Source: Apis mellifera (taxonomy: Eukaryota; Arthropoda; Insecta; Hymenoptera; Apidae). From it: a stretch of 64,000 nt of DNA. Shown one piece after another: positions 13,491-24,061 of this stretch. Where the stretch lies: the NCBI RefSeq assembly GCF_003254395.2, contig NC_037650.1, positions 5,270,071 to 5,334,070 of the forward strand, given 5' to 3'. Below the pieces are notes generated by a model, which was not told where the DNA came from, ran no database searches, and was given only the letters and a program-made list of their open reading frames with translations. A program made the position numbers and the translations under genes. Each line of letters opens with the position of its first letter. Positions within the stretch are counted from its first letter, which is position 1.

Positions 13491-13840
13491 GAATTTTAAG
13501 CAGTTCCTGGAAATGACGTCATATTCTTGAAATTCCTGAAATTTGTAAATTTTATATATTTTGGAAGTGAGGAAATAAATGAAAACTTCGGTTTGTTTAT
13601 AAAAAATAATGTGTTTATTTATATTTGTAATATTACATTTTTGGTTTGTGTATTTACATTTGCAATGTTTTTTATTTACAATTTTTAAAATTATCGAAAC
13701 TCTTGTGCGAATTTTGTCAATTTTTCGATCTTGTATTAGGAGTATATAAGTTGATAGGAGCTCAAGGTATTTTTCCAATTTCGGCAGTTCTTGGAAGTAA
13801 TGTTAAATTCTTGAAATATCTGAAATTTAAAAAATTTATT
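13427..13840. repeat. Degenerate satellite-related direct repeats at the right edge of the array
   Basis: The last monomer loses identity near 13470. The block 13427-13552, containing TTTTGTATTAGGAG and then CTTGAAATTCCTGAAATTT, recurs in diverged form at about 13722-13840 as CTTGTATTAGGAG followed by CTTGAAATATCTGAAATTT. The two copies are about 295 bp apart in direct orientation. They share the start of the satellite core but then follow a different sequence. This looks like older satellite material, or a related repeat from which the array expanded. Confidence 0.65.
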
Positions 13841-13849
13841 TATAAATAA

Positions 13850-15421
13850 TTATATTTATAAATAATTACCTTTATTTATTATTTTATTCACTTACCTTTT
13901 TACTGGTATTTTTTGAGATATCAATTGTTTTTCAACAGTTATACATTACATATCATTTTTTTTTTATTGCATTTGTAAATCAGTCAATAATAATATAATC
14001 AATCAGTAATAATAATATAAATTATTATTTGTAAAAGAATATTAAATCATATAAGAAATCCTTAAAAAATAATTAAATATTTTCTAAATTATAAAAAAAA
14101 CATAAAAGATATGGTACCACATATACAAATTAAAAACTTGTATATAAGAACTTACAAAAAAATATGTACTGCAATATTAAATATAATATGTAAATATATA
14201 AAGTGAAACTATTATATATGTGTATAAATTTAAATATGTAAATCTATATTATACAACATATACAACCAATTAGACAAAAAAGAGAAAGCTAATCAAAAAT
14301 TTGAAATTATTTTCTTGTTATCAAGGAAATAATAAAAGGAAATTATCAAGAAAAGAATATAGTTAAAAAATAGAATCAGTATTATCTCTAGTGCTCAATA
14401 ATGTAAGTAATAAATAAGGATAGCTAATAGTGAAAGAAGGATAAAAATAGTATAAGAATTGACTGTCAGCGTCATCTTTTGAATATCAAAAAAGATACCT
14501 TTATGAATTAAAGTAAGATAAAATAGAATTAAATTCAGTATCATTTTTTAAACATATTTTGAAATATATTTTTGACGCTCAAAAGATATTGCCAATAGTC
14601 AATTATTATTCTATTTTTATTCTTTTTCATTATTATTATTATTGTCTATTAATTTTATTAGAGATACTTTAGAGATATGTGATTTTAGAATTTTTATTCT
14701 ATATCTATCCCTCTCACATTATTTTCTCATCTATATTTACTCGACGATATTCATGGATTTAATAGATAGCACAAAAAATATATATTTTATACATAAATTC
14801 GTTTTCTTATATGTTTTCTATTTGTTAGCTTATCTATTTTTAAATCTTAAATATACGCAAAGGATAATGTTATATCTTAATTTCTATTTCATGAAAAATA
14901 AAGTAGGTTATTAAAAAAATATAATAATTAAAAGGGATGAAACGATAGTAGTTTTATATAATAATGACGCACGCGCAAACTGTTTGATAGAACAATAGAT
15001 AAAGTTGCGTTATGGTAGCGAAGCTACCAGTCGCTATGCGCTTACCTTTATACGTGAAGTGTTTTTTTTTTCAATTAGTTATCATTCTGTGTCGTGCATT
15101 TTTACGTAGAGAAAATTGTTGAAAGGAAATTCTATTCGAAAATTGTCAAATGTATCTGAAAATAGACAGAGAGAAACTTAGAGTATAACTTTAATTTCTT
15201 TCACGGCAATGAAATGGACGGAAGGGACGTGATTGTTGTTTTGAAATATGTAGGTACATTTTTCATTCGTTGAAAAATAGAAAAATTTTGACAGAGAGTG
15301 ATTGAATAATATTAAAAATATATAAAATTTAATTACAATGTTTTCGTAGTTATAACACTGAAAGTTGAAATTTAAAAATATATGCATATAAATTGTCGAG
15401 CTATTAAAAATTTACTTACAG
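13850..15421. other. AT-rich spacer between the satellite and the phosphatase gene
   Basis: No coding exon is visible. It holds a foldback repeat (14428-14635), a short ATT microsatellite near 14630 and a small perfect hairpin, GGTAGC-GAA-GCTACC, at 15014-15028. The last is in a slightly GC-richer patch (14960-15060) that could be the promoter or first noncoding exon of the phosphatase gene. No TATA box or start site can be assigned with confidence. Confidence 0.5.
14428..14635. mobile_element. Foldback / MITE-like imperfect inverted repeat
   Basis: The left arm (about 14428-14497) and the reverse complement of the right arm (about 14568-14635) align over roughly 60 bases with scattered mismatches. 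Shared blocks include TGAAA, ATAAAAATAG, AATTGACT, ATCTTTTGA and TCAAAAA. About 70 bp of AT-rich sequence separates the arms and there is no coding capacity. A nonautonomous DNA transposon or a transcribed hairpin would both look like this. Target-site duplications are not clear. Confidence 0.5.
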
Positions 15422-15422
15422 A

Positions 15423-15640
15423 ATGGATGTAAGCTCACTGGTACCAGCGGGTTTTCAAGGAAACCATGTGGATCTGTGCGAGATCCAGGCCGGTTATAAT
15501 AAATTTTCGGAAAACTTGCGAAAATTCACTCCACAAGCCATACAGTGCGCAATCTTTTGCGGTGGTTCTAGGTGCAAATATGAAAACTCGAAAGCCTGGC
15601 CTCCTGTGCACATGGCAATACAAAACATCTTTTCGCATTG
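15423..15640 (+). CDS. PTPDC1-like coding exon 1
   Basis: Acceptor TTACTTACAG ends at 15421 and the ATG is at 15423. Donor is GTAAGA at 15641. It encodes residues 1-72 plus two bases of codon 73, including KFSENLRKFTPQAIQCAIFC, a block typical of the family ahead of the catalytic domain. Confidence 0.88.
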
Positions 15641-18600
15641 GTAAGATTGTAATAAAAGTTTATGAAAAGCTATAAATTTTATTTTTTTATAATCTCTCAC
15701 ATCCTTCTCGAGTAATAATAATAATATAAAAAACGAATAACAATAATAATAATAATAAAAGTGGTTTCATTTATTTTCGTGTCTAATATTCAAATAAGAT
15801 TTTGCAATTTTAATACGGTTCTATATTTATTCGTAAAAGAGATTGAATCGATTATTATCATGACGTGATAGACTTCCTACTGTGAACGAAATTAAACTCA
15901 ATGTCACGTAACATGATATGTGGGTCGTAAAATAAATGGAAATGGTAATAATAAATTTCGTAGCATTGATTTTCTTCAAAATTGTTTGTAACGCCAAAAT
16001 TAATAATCTGGTTAAGCAATGTGAATATTCGATAGTTGATGATTATATATATATATATATATATACGATGAATTAAAATAATTAGGAAAAGATGTAAGGA
16101 TCGATAATTCTTCAGGGTGACAGACGAGGTTCTTGCGATGGCACGACCGAACACCGCACAGATAATAAAAAAAGACATAATTGCACAATTTCAAGGGTGG
16201 AGTATAAAAACTATAATAAATCTACAAACGCCGGGTGAGCATGCAAGCTGCGGTGGCCCCCTCGAAGAAAGTGGTTTTACTTATGATCCGAATATCTTCA
16301 TGAAACATGGCAGTAGGTATTAAAAAATAGTACGATTTAAGCGATATAGTACGAAAAAGAAGAATAATATTTTATCATATAAATGTATATATACATTGGA
16401 AAATTACCATAATATGTGACTATTATAAAATAAATAAATTAAATAATTAGTTACTTACAATCTTGTCGTTCTAATTATACACAAAATATTATAAAGAAAT
16501 AAAATTGATTAATATGCAATATGAAAGTACAATTTAATCGAAATTAAGTTGCACGATGAAACGAAAGCTAAGACTGTAAACTGTGTTCGTGGGAATTAGT
16601 TTTGATTCTGTGTGAGCCAGATCGAAGAAGTACATGCAATGCAGCAAAATCGTGTAACTATGCGGAGTTTTGACACTCGAATATAATGGCCGTTTTCCGA
16701 CATTTCTTTTTTTTCTCCGATTAAAAAAAAGAGAGAGAGGGAGAGACTAATAAAAATTAATCGCGATCTAATAATTTGTTCCAGTTTACTATTACAATTT
16801 CGCGTTGAAAGATTATGGGGACGCGACCATGAGCAAACTTCTGGATATGGTCAAGGTTGTGGCCTTCGCAGTACAAGAAGGAAGAGTGGCAATTCATTGT
16901 CACGCTGGTAAATCGATTTTGATAAATGCACCGACTAAATTTTTATTTTCGCACAGTATTTTTAATCAGTAGTGATTTGTTACAATCTTTTAATTATAAT
17001 CTCAAAAAATATGAATAAATAGAAAGAAAAAAAAAAGATAATAGAATCAAATAGATTAATTTCAAAGATTTTTTTTTTTTTCGTATTGTATAAGATAAAA
17101 TAATTGTTCTATGGATTGAAGATTTTATCAGAGCAACGAGCAGATACGATTCCTCTTATCGCAATCGTCTAAGCGAGTCTTTTAATTTGAGAAATCTATC
17201 AAAGTTTTAAATATTTTTTCGCCTATCTTTTATCAGTGATTTCCAATCTTTGAATGTATCGATCTAGAGACTATGTGTCTAGAAACACGTCTACTCAGCG
17301 CGGTGATTGTTCGGTGTATTACGTGCAGCAACACGATACATCTGAATTTTTGCATTCATTACAATGTCCCAATATTCCTTGAACTTTTGTCCGACAACCA
17401 CGAAATCTTGCATCTTTCGTGAATTGAATGAGAAACGAGCAATAATTTGCAAACTACTTGATATCGTATTAAAATGACATCATAAAAAAAAAAGATAAAT
17501 TCTCAAAAGAACTTATTTGCAATTATTCGTTTAAATTTATTTTTACAGATAATTTTTATCATCAAAGTTCTACTTGTTTATTTCACTATGGCTACAATAG
17601 TTTCAACACTGTTACATATGCAAATACGAAGAGTGAACTGGCAGGTTATTCGGCTATTATAAAAGAGGGTCACGTTTTTACGTGAGAGTTGCACGAGAAC
17701 CTTTGCTGTTGATAGAATAAAAAAGAAAAGATAAAATATTCGAACTATTTTTTTTTTTGAAATAAACAGAAGATATCCAACAATATACTTAACACTCTCT
17801 TTTCCTCCAGTGATTCCATGACTAATTGGATAGAAGCGTGTTTCTCTACCATAAACGTTCGTCAGTTTCAATTCTTTACTAAAATTTACGGGCACGAATA
17901 ATAGATAGGCGGTGATAAGAAATTGGGGCGTAACATTGAAGCTTCTAGCATTTACCAATTCTATTTCACTATATATATATTACATACATCTCAACCCTGA
18001 AAGTTTCTCTAAAAATATTCTTACGAGAATACGAGCGACAAAATCGTATCGTCGATTGTTCTGAAAGATTCGAAAATCTCGACCTAACTTGAATTCAATC
18101 GATTCGTTCTATTCGATAATAAAGAGCCTGTAAGCAATGAATATTTAATGATCATAAAAGTTACATTTTCTTCATATTCTTCATATTTTCCTCACATCTG
18201 ACAATCGATCTACCAATACTCGCGAGACCCGTTATTATGCGCACGAAGTTATTTTGTTTCTGAATAATATACTCCCCCCGTTCATAAATATTAAGACATT
18301 CGAAAAGTACGACATCCATACAATTGTTGAAAAATAACAAGAAATATGAACAGCGACTATATTAAATATAGAAAATTAATTAAATAACTTTGAATAATTA
18401 ATTTCTCGATTATAAATTTAAGATTAATTAGATTTAATCTAAGGTACAACATCTACTTTCAATGTATAGAATTATTTTTAGAACGCGTGACAGCGAATAA
18501 TAGGTAGTAAGGCAATAATACAAACATCAATATTGATTAAGATATGAATCGAAAGATGGAAGAGATATAAAGCGAGGAAAAACATCATTTAAAATGTATA

Positions 18601-21600
18601 ATTAATCGATTTCTATTGTATTACGATTACGTTAATTTATAGTCTTCCAACAATAAATTCTTTAATTTCATACCTTTGTAAAAATTCTAATATTTATGAA
18701 CGGAAATATAACAAAGAAACACACGTATAACTATCCAAATACAATTTTGCAATCGGAATAATTTTACTTTCGCGATTTCTTTTGTGCGTCAAATCGTTTA
18801 TCGAGATCAAATTCTTTGACCAACCAATTCCCCGATAGCGTTATCAAGCGACAATTTAATTGAATAGCTAAAATTCCGCGCGTGCCTCGCGTGTGCCATG
18901 ACTCACCAACTTAATTACGCATCGTGGATACGCAGATTGGCCAGAAATGGACGTTCACGAACGAAACGTAACGGCTTATGTTACTATCGAGTGATCATTC
19001 GTCATAACTCTTGTTAACCCCGGAAACACAGTTCGCTACGATTACAAGTTCCGCTTCCGATTCACGGTTCAGAGCAGAATAATTTATTTCTCGAATTAGG
19101 CGCGATCGATGGACACCCAAGACCTTATCTATCCTTCGACCAATTAAATATTTCAATTCCCAAATGTGTACGAGATATTGTATCATGTATACAAAGTAAT
19201 TTCGGGGTAAATGTAAATTTTTGAACAAAATGTATAATGCAACGCGTTAAGGAAAGAAGAGAAAAGAAACGAATGTGGAACAATGATAAAAATATATTAC
19301 AAATGGATTGTATTTATAAAAAGTGGAATATTATCGTGGATTTGTTTCCACGGGGTAAAAAATTGATGTTGAGTAATGATAGCGTTAGTTCAAATAACAT
19401 GGATCTGAGACAAGATCGCTACGCTACGTGGAAATTTGTCGACTAAGCAATTAATCGTACAAAGTTTCGACAAATTTATAAGACACGTATCTTTTTCAGG
19501 GTTGGGCAGAACCGGGGTTCTGATCGCGTGCTACCTTATTTACAGTCTTCGTGTGCGAGCGAACGATGCGATACGGTTCGTTCGCATGAAACGGCCATCC
19601 GCGATACAGACGCGTGGACAGATACTATGCATCCAAGATTTCGAACACTTTGTGCTACCACAGATGATAGTTTTCCCTTTGAACAGCACGATAGGGGATC
19701 GCAAGCCTTGCAGTCTGCAATCGTGTCTCAAAAAGCAGCACAACGTTCTGCATGGATACGAGCAACGTACATTCAAACATATTCCAAAGGTTTCTTTTTA
19801 TTTTTCTCACGTGTAAAATGTATTCAATCAAGGCGAGAGTCTTTGTTATTAAATTTATAAAATTAATTATCCCTTAGATCATGTTCGTGATTTGTGAACG
19901 GATTCTTCAACTGTGCGACTGTCAAGAGGATAATTCTCCCTGTGAGATCAAGTATACGATTTCCAGTACGCCTTTCACGCAAAAATTTATATCTCACATT
20001 TTGGACAAGCTGAGGGACAGTAAAGGGAATATTAGACACTCTTACTCTTGGGCCGAGTCTCTGGCTGACTCTTACGATTATTCCAGTAAGAAAGAGAAAC
20101 AAAATTTTTAATATGATTAATATGAAATCACAGAGGATTTTATTCTTCATTTCGTTTAGGTTCTATGAAAGCGTGCGCAAGTGGTAGCCAAGCATCTTCG
20201 AGAAGCACCTCGGACGATATTGGTAGACTGAGTGATGTGTTTTGCACCTCTCCTGACACTCCATCTTGCGATTCCGTGTTCCCAGGTATTCCAACCTGAA
20301 ATAAAGTTATTTGATCAGTAAAAGATTCAAACTGAGAGACTGAGATTCAAACTATCATAAGGAATATTTTTTTCTTTTTTATAGTATTAGATGATAGTTG
20401 CATGGATGATGTTCTTGGTGATGGAATTCACGGGCAAGATCTCCTAGACAATGATTGTTACAAGGAAATTCAGTCTCATATGAGTTTAAAAGCTGCTGCT
20501 CAAAATACAACCCTTGAAACTGTGACCACTGACGAAGCCATCAGAGTTTTGATCAGAGATAATGCCACTTTACCTGAAAAGACGAAGAAACGTATCCAAG
20601 ATTATCAGGTGGAAAAATAAATTTAATTTGTATGAACTTAATATAGATCGAAGAAAAGATTTAATTATCACGTGGATTTTTTTAGATGGATCTAAATCAT
20701 AGATCTACAGCTTGGCAGAGGCTCCAGATGGAAACTGACTTGGATATCCTCTCAGGATTATTATTCGAATGGTTGGAGACATTAAAACATCCCCTATTGG
20801 ATGTGGACAGTCTGAGTTACATCGTTGTCTGGAGTTCCAAGCCTGAGAGATGCTTAGAAAAATTGCCTAGTTGCAACAGATATTTATTGGAATATATTCT
20901 ACGATTTATTATCCGTTTAAGACCGATGACGGCAGAGAATCAAAGTTTCATCACTAAAAGATTCATAGCCACGCTAACGCAACAAACGATCTGGATCAAG
21001 AATGCTTTTTATCCTTCCAGTAAATATTATAAAAAAATATTTTCAACATTACAAACAAATGAAAACGTATATATATGTATTAACTTGTTCGTCTATATTT
21101 GTTCAACTTTGAGTTCTATGCCATTTACAAACGAATGTAAGAGTTTGACAATATAGCAGATATTTATATTTATACTCGACTGATATGGTAAACTGAATAA
21201 GCAATCTCTACCGGTGATTGTTTCATATTTCATGAAGGCACGACCATTTGTGCGCACGTTTGATATAAGTATCCTTTCTTTACCAGTATAGCAACACGAC
21301 TGATCGGCAGAAATATTGATTATGTCTGGCATGTCACACAATTCTATTTATATTATTAATAATTGCTGATGTACATGTGATGGAATAAAATACGAGAGAC
21401 TAGATATAATATTATCTGACCCCTGCTTTCGTTTCGCGTTCACAAGATTTTTCATTATTGTTAATGTAATGTTCGTTATTAATTTCGTTGTGTTACAGAT
21501 AGAAATTTCCAAAAGCTACGACGAGGAACAGCGGCTAAATTGAACGAATTTTTCATTAGACTGATGAATTTGATAGAGGAGGTGAATACACAAGAAATGG

Positions 21601-21689
21601 AGAAACCATCGTGGTCTTCGAAATGGGATCTGGTTTCCACTCAATTGAAAGAAATGGAAACAGAAGTGGAACACGAAATATCTAATTAG
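15423..21689 (+). CDS. PTPDC1-like dual-specificity protein tyrosine phosphatase (9 coding exons, 636 aa)
   Basis: This is a cysteine phosphatase of the PTPDC1 (PTP9Q22) type, a poorly studied family linked in vertebrates to centrosomes and cilium length. Coding exons are 15423-15640, 16116-16312, 16785-16907, 19500-19789, 19878-20085, 20160-20285, 20385-20608, 20686-21019 and 21499-21689. All have AG/GT borders and agreeing phases, 1911 nt in total. Family blocks read clearly: an N-terminal FCGGSRCKYE segment, WVTDEVLAMARP (about residues 73-84), TIINLQTPGEHASCGGPLE, the general-acid region with Asp148 in LKDYG, and the catalytic HCHAGLGRTG with Cys177 and Arg183. The phosphatase fold ends near residue 240. 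The rest is a Ser-rich linker and a helical C-terminal region without a known catalytic role. The ATG follows the acceptor by one base, so upstream 5' UTR exon(s) must exist. The gene is somewhat shorter than vertebrate relatives. Confidence 0.93.
16116..16312 (+). CDS. PTPDC1-like coding exon 2
   Basis: Acceptor TTCTTCAG, donor GTAGGT. It completes Trp73 and reads VTDEVLAMARPNT, then the INLQTPGEHASCGGPLEESG block that is diagnostic for this phosphatase type. It ends one base into the Ile139 codon. A (TA)n microsatellite lies just upstream in the intron (about 16044-16066). Confidence 0.92.
16785..16907 (+). CDS. PTPDC1-like coding exon 3 (general acid and catalytic Cys)
   Basis: Acceptor TTTGTTCCAG, donor GTAAAT. 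It encodes YYYNFALKDYG with the likely general acid Asp148. It then gives LLDMVKVVAFAVQEGRVAIHCHA with nucleophile Cys177 and stops one base into Gly180, so the intron interrupts the phosphate-binding loop. Confidence 0.93.
16908..19499 (+). other. Intron 3 of the PTPDC1-like gene (2.6 kb) splitting the active-site loop
   Basis: This GT-AG intron lies between HCHA-G and LGRTG, with 2592 bp of AT-rich sequence. It contains the MITE-like element at 18278-18703. A 126-codon minus-strand open frame (17578-17958) has no domain and looks like chance. I see no other gene inside it. Confidence 0.85.
18278..18703. mobile_element. MITE-like element with 16-bp perfect inverted termini
   Basis: CCGTTCATAAATATTA at 18278-18293 is matched exactly by its reverse complement TAATATTTATGAACGG at 18688-18703, giving a 426-bp unit without coding capacity. 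The left end is preceded by TACTCCCC. That resembles the CTCC-type ends of Tc1/mariner-derived MITEs, which duplicate TA; a TA occurs on both sides, but the exact borders are uncertain. It lies in intron 3 of the phosphatase gene. Confidence 0.6.
19500..19789 (+). CDS. PTPDC1-like coding exon 4 (catalytic Arg)
   Basis: Acceptor CTTTTTCAG, donor GTTTCT (weaker than its neighbours). It begins with the end of the P-loop (LGRTGVLIACYL, Arg183) and continues through FVRMKRPSAIQTRGQ, the conserved helix after the P-loop, to HIPK at a phase-0 border. Confidence 0.92.
19878..20085 (+). CDS. PTPDC1-like coding exon 5
   Basis: Acceptor TATCCCTTAG, donor GTAAGA. It encodes 69 residues beyond the catalytic core, from IMFVICERIL to DSYDYS, and ends one base into the next codon. 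The only intron between exons 4 and 5 is 88 bp. No motif recognised. Confidence 0.85.
20160..20285 (+). CDS. PTPDC1-like coding exon 6 (Ser-rich linker)
   Basis: Acceptor TTTCGTTTAG, donor GTATTC. It encodes a low-complexity Ser/Thr/Asp linker (GSQASSRSTSDDIG, then FCTSPDTPSCDS) with several SP/TP dipeptides that could be phosphorylated. Phases are 1-in and 1-out. Confidence 0.82.
20385..20608 (+). CDS. PTPDC1-like coding exon 7
   Basis: Acceptor CTTTTTTATAG, donor GTGGAA. It encodes a charged segment rich in predicted helix (ALKAAAQNTTLETVTTDEAI-like composition, ending PEKTKKRIQDYQ). The weak donor is supported by the exact phase-0 match to the next exon. Confidence 0.8.
20686..21019 (+). 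CDS. PTPDC1-like coding exon 8
   Basis: Acceptor GGATTTTTTTAG, donor GTAAAT. It encodes 111 residues starting MDLNHRSTAWQRLQ and including LLFEWLETLKHPLLD and YIVVWSSKPERCLEKLP, a Trp/Leu-rich helical region matching the C-terminal half of PTPDC1 family proteins. Confidence 0.88.
21499..21689 (+). CDS. PTPDC1-like coding exon 9 with stop codon
   Basis: Acceptor TTGTGTTACAG. It reads NRNFQKLRRGTAAKLNEFF and ends EVEHEISN with TAG at 21687-21689. Strongly charged, probably helical. Phase 1-in matches the previous exon across a 479-bp intron that shows nothing else. Confidence 0.88.
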
Positions 21690-21768
21690 ATTGTTTAAGA
21701 TGATCGTAGAATAGTATTATAATATTTATTTTTACAATGTTTAATGATTAATTGTACAAATTAATTCG

Positions 21769-21774
21769 AATAAA
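21769..21774 (+). terminator. Polyadenylation signal of the PTPDC1-like gene
   Basis: AATAAA lies 80 bp after the stop codon and is followed by a T-rich stretch (TTTGTTTTTTTATT) suitable as a downstream element. It predicts a short 3' UTR of about 100 nt. Confidence 0.7.
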
Positions 21775-23277
21775 GGAAAATATTTTAGTAGTAACAAGTT
21801 TGTTTTTTTATTAAAAATAAAAAAAACACCTGAGTAATATCCTAAAAGTTATAAAAAGAAAGATAAAAATATAAATTCCTATTACAAATTATGTATAAAT
21901 GAACAAAAAAATATATTCGATATTTTATCTTACTATGGTATAATATCGGTTGGAGATAAAAAAAATTTCCTCTTTTCCGACGGATAGTAAAATAAACCAA
22001 CAGATGATAACAAATTTAATAAAAAAATAAAAATTTTATATAAATAAAATATAATTTATATCATAATTATAATAAGTTAATTATGTTTGTAATAACTTTT
22101 AACATTTAATGAAAACTAATTGAAAAGATCAATATATATATATATATTTGACCGAAAAAAATTTAACTAACGATTACTAATTGTTTGCAATTCTTTTATT
22201 TAAATATGACAAACAAGGAATTCGGAAACAAACAGTTTAGACAGCTTTGGATCCTCATGTTCACGAATTGCTGTTTTATTAAGTATGTATATTCTTTTCA
22301 AGACGATTCTATTAGATAAAGACTTAATTCTAAAGCTTAATTCGAGCTAGAAAATGCGATTTCTTAAGTGTTCTATTTACAGTATGATATAAGTCCTTCT
22401 GTGATCTAAACACATATAATCGTAGACACATTAATTTACGTGTATAAATCTTGACGTACCTAACAAGATCATATCTTTTTTTTTTTTTTTTAAGCATATA
22501 CAAACGATGTCAGTCTTATACAAAGAAAGTACAGTGAAAATGATAACTCTCGTTACTTACAATTACAACTACTTATAAATCGATAAATTGCTATCTCGCT
22601 ACCTTTTTTTTTTTTATAGAAAAAAAAAGGTCGATGAAACAGTTCAGAGATTGAATTTCTTTTAGTAACACATTTAATTTCTCGGTAAAATCGGTACATT
22701 TTTACAAGGCAACTTATCATACAATACTTAATAAAATAATTCAGACAATAAGGATTCCTAAGAATTTTTCAATGACCTAAAGAGCTCGGATTTTCAGATT
22801 TAAGAACTTCCTCGTTTTCATACGGCACAGGATAATACTGAACAATTCGAAATCGTTCGAGGAGCAAGAAAAGTTCAAGGCTCGAACGCGTTTCCTGTAT
22901 ACACACATTGTTTCCTTTTCCTCTTTTTCACTCTTCTATTCAAAAATAGATTTTTTTTTTTCCCCCCCATATTCCAATAATCCAAGTAATTTCATACTTG
23001 TTCCCCGAAAATTTTGAGTGAACACATGCAATGTAAAGAAATAATTTTAAACAAGTTATCTCGATTCGCGAATTTATCCTCGATAAAAATAGAAATTTTC
23101 TAGCTATGATGATGATTTACTGCGTTCAAATCTACAAGAAAGGAACACCACAACGAACGAAAATATCGATTCAGCACTGTTCACTCGATACCTCTAATTT
23201 GATATGATCGCGCTGGTTCGTCATTACTTCGTAATATAACGAACGCGTCGCAAAGTTTTATCCACTGACATAACGGA

Positions 23278-23360
23278 AAAAAAAAGAAAAGAAAAGAAAA
23301 AAAAAGAAAGAAAAAAAAAGAAAGAAAAAAAAAGAAAGAAAGAAAGAAAGAAAGAAAGAA
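23278..23360. repeat. A-rich AAAG microsatellite
   Basis: A run of A and (AAAG)n units between the two convergent genes, ending in about six perfect AAAG copies before CGCTTCACG. Confidence 0.8.
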
Positions 23361-23944
23361 ATCGCTTCACGAAGTATTATCTGAGCCGATAAAATGTGAA
23401 GATTCGATGAACCAGTGAATTAATAACGCTAAATCCTGTCTTTCGTACGTTCTTCGTACGAAAAATTCAAATATTCGTTAATTAATTTTTTTTACAGACT
23501 TATACGAAAATATACAACAAACATAACAGGGAACGTTTAAACATGTACAATATAGAATATTCGTAAAGTAACAGCAACTACTGTACAAAAAAAAAAAAAA
23601 AAAAAAATTCGTGAAACGAAAAAAAAAAACCACGATCTTCGTGCAACGTGAATCGACTTTGAAGAACCTCGTGTCCATTCGAAATCGATCGATCAAACCT
23701 TGTCTTTGTTCTTTACTTATTTTTTTTTTTTTCTTTTTCACCTTTATTTTTCTTCTCGTCATTCATCTTTTATTCGCGACACGACCAATCGTGATACGAT
23801 AAAACGAGAAAGTTTCTTCGTTCGAGCTGCCGGCTCGTGAGAATCGACGGTCGTCGCTTTTTCTTTATTTTCTTTTCGTTATTTTTCTTGGAAAAATTTG
23901 AGATTTCAAAAGTAAAAATTAAATGCAGCCGGGATACGCGCAAT

Positions 23945-24061
23945 GTATTGTATGTGTGTTATGTATGTATGTGTGCGTATATATATATGTGCGTGTGTGG
24001 GTGTTGTCCGTGTATGTATTTATATAATTATATTTATATTTATATATATATATATATATAG
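23945..24061. repeat. Mixed GT / GTAT / TA microsatellite
   Basis: Alternating purine-pyrimidine tract: TGTATG repeats, then GTGCGTGTG, then a (TA)n run ending at 24060. It lies in the presumed FoxP 3' UTR. Confidence 0.8.

Noticed and set aside
13338..13849. Open frames of 146 and 67 codons on opposite strands
   Set aside because: They cross the satellite edge and AT-rich repeat, have simple Lys/Ile/Phe composition and no domain.
15435..15700. Open frames overlapping phosphatase exon 1 in other frames and strand
   Set aside because: Shadows of the coding exon, which alone shows family motifs and matching splice borders.
17578..17958. 126-codon minus-strand open frame inside the phosphatase intron
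   Set aside because: No recognisable motif, no supporting splice or start context; likely chance in AT-rich DNA.
19528..19860. Second open frame across phosphatase exon 4
   Set aside because: Out of frame with the LGRTGVLIACYL reading that continues the catalytic motif.
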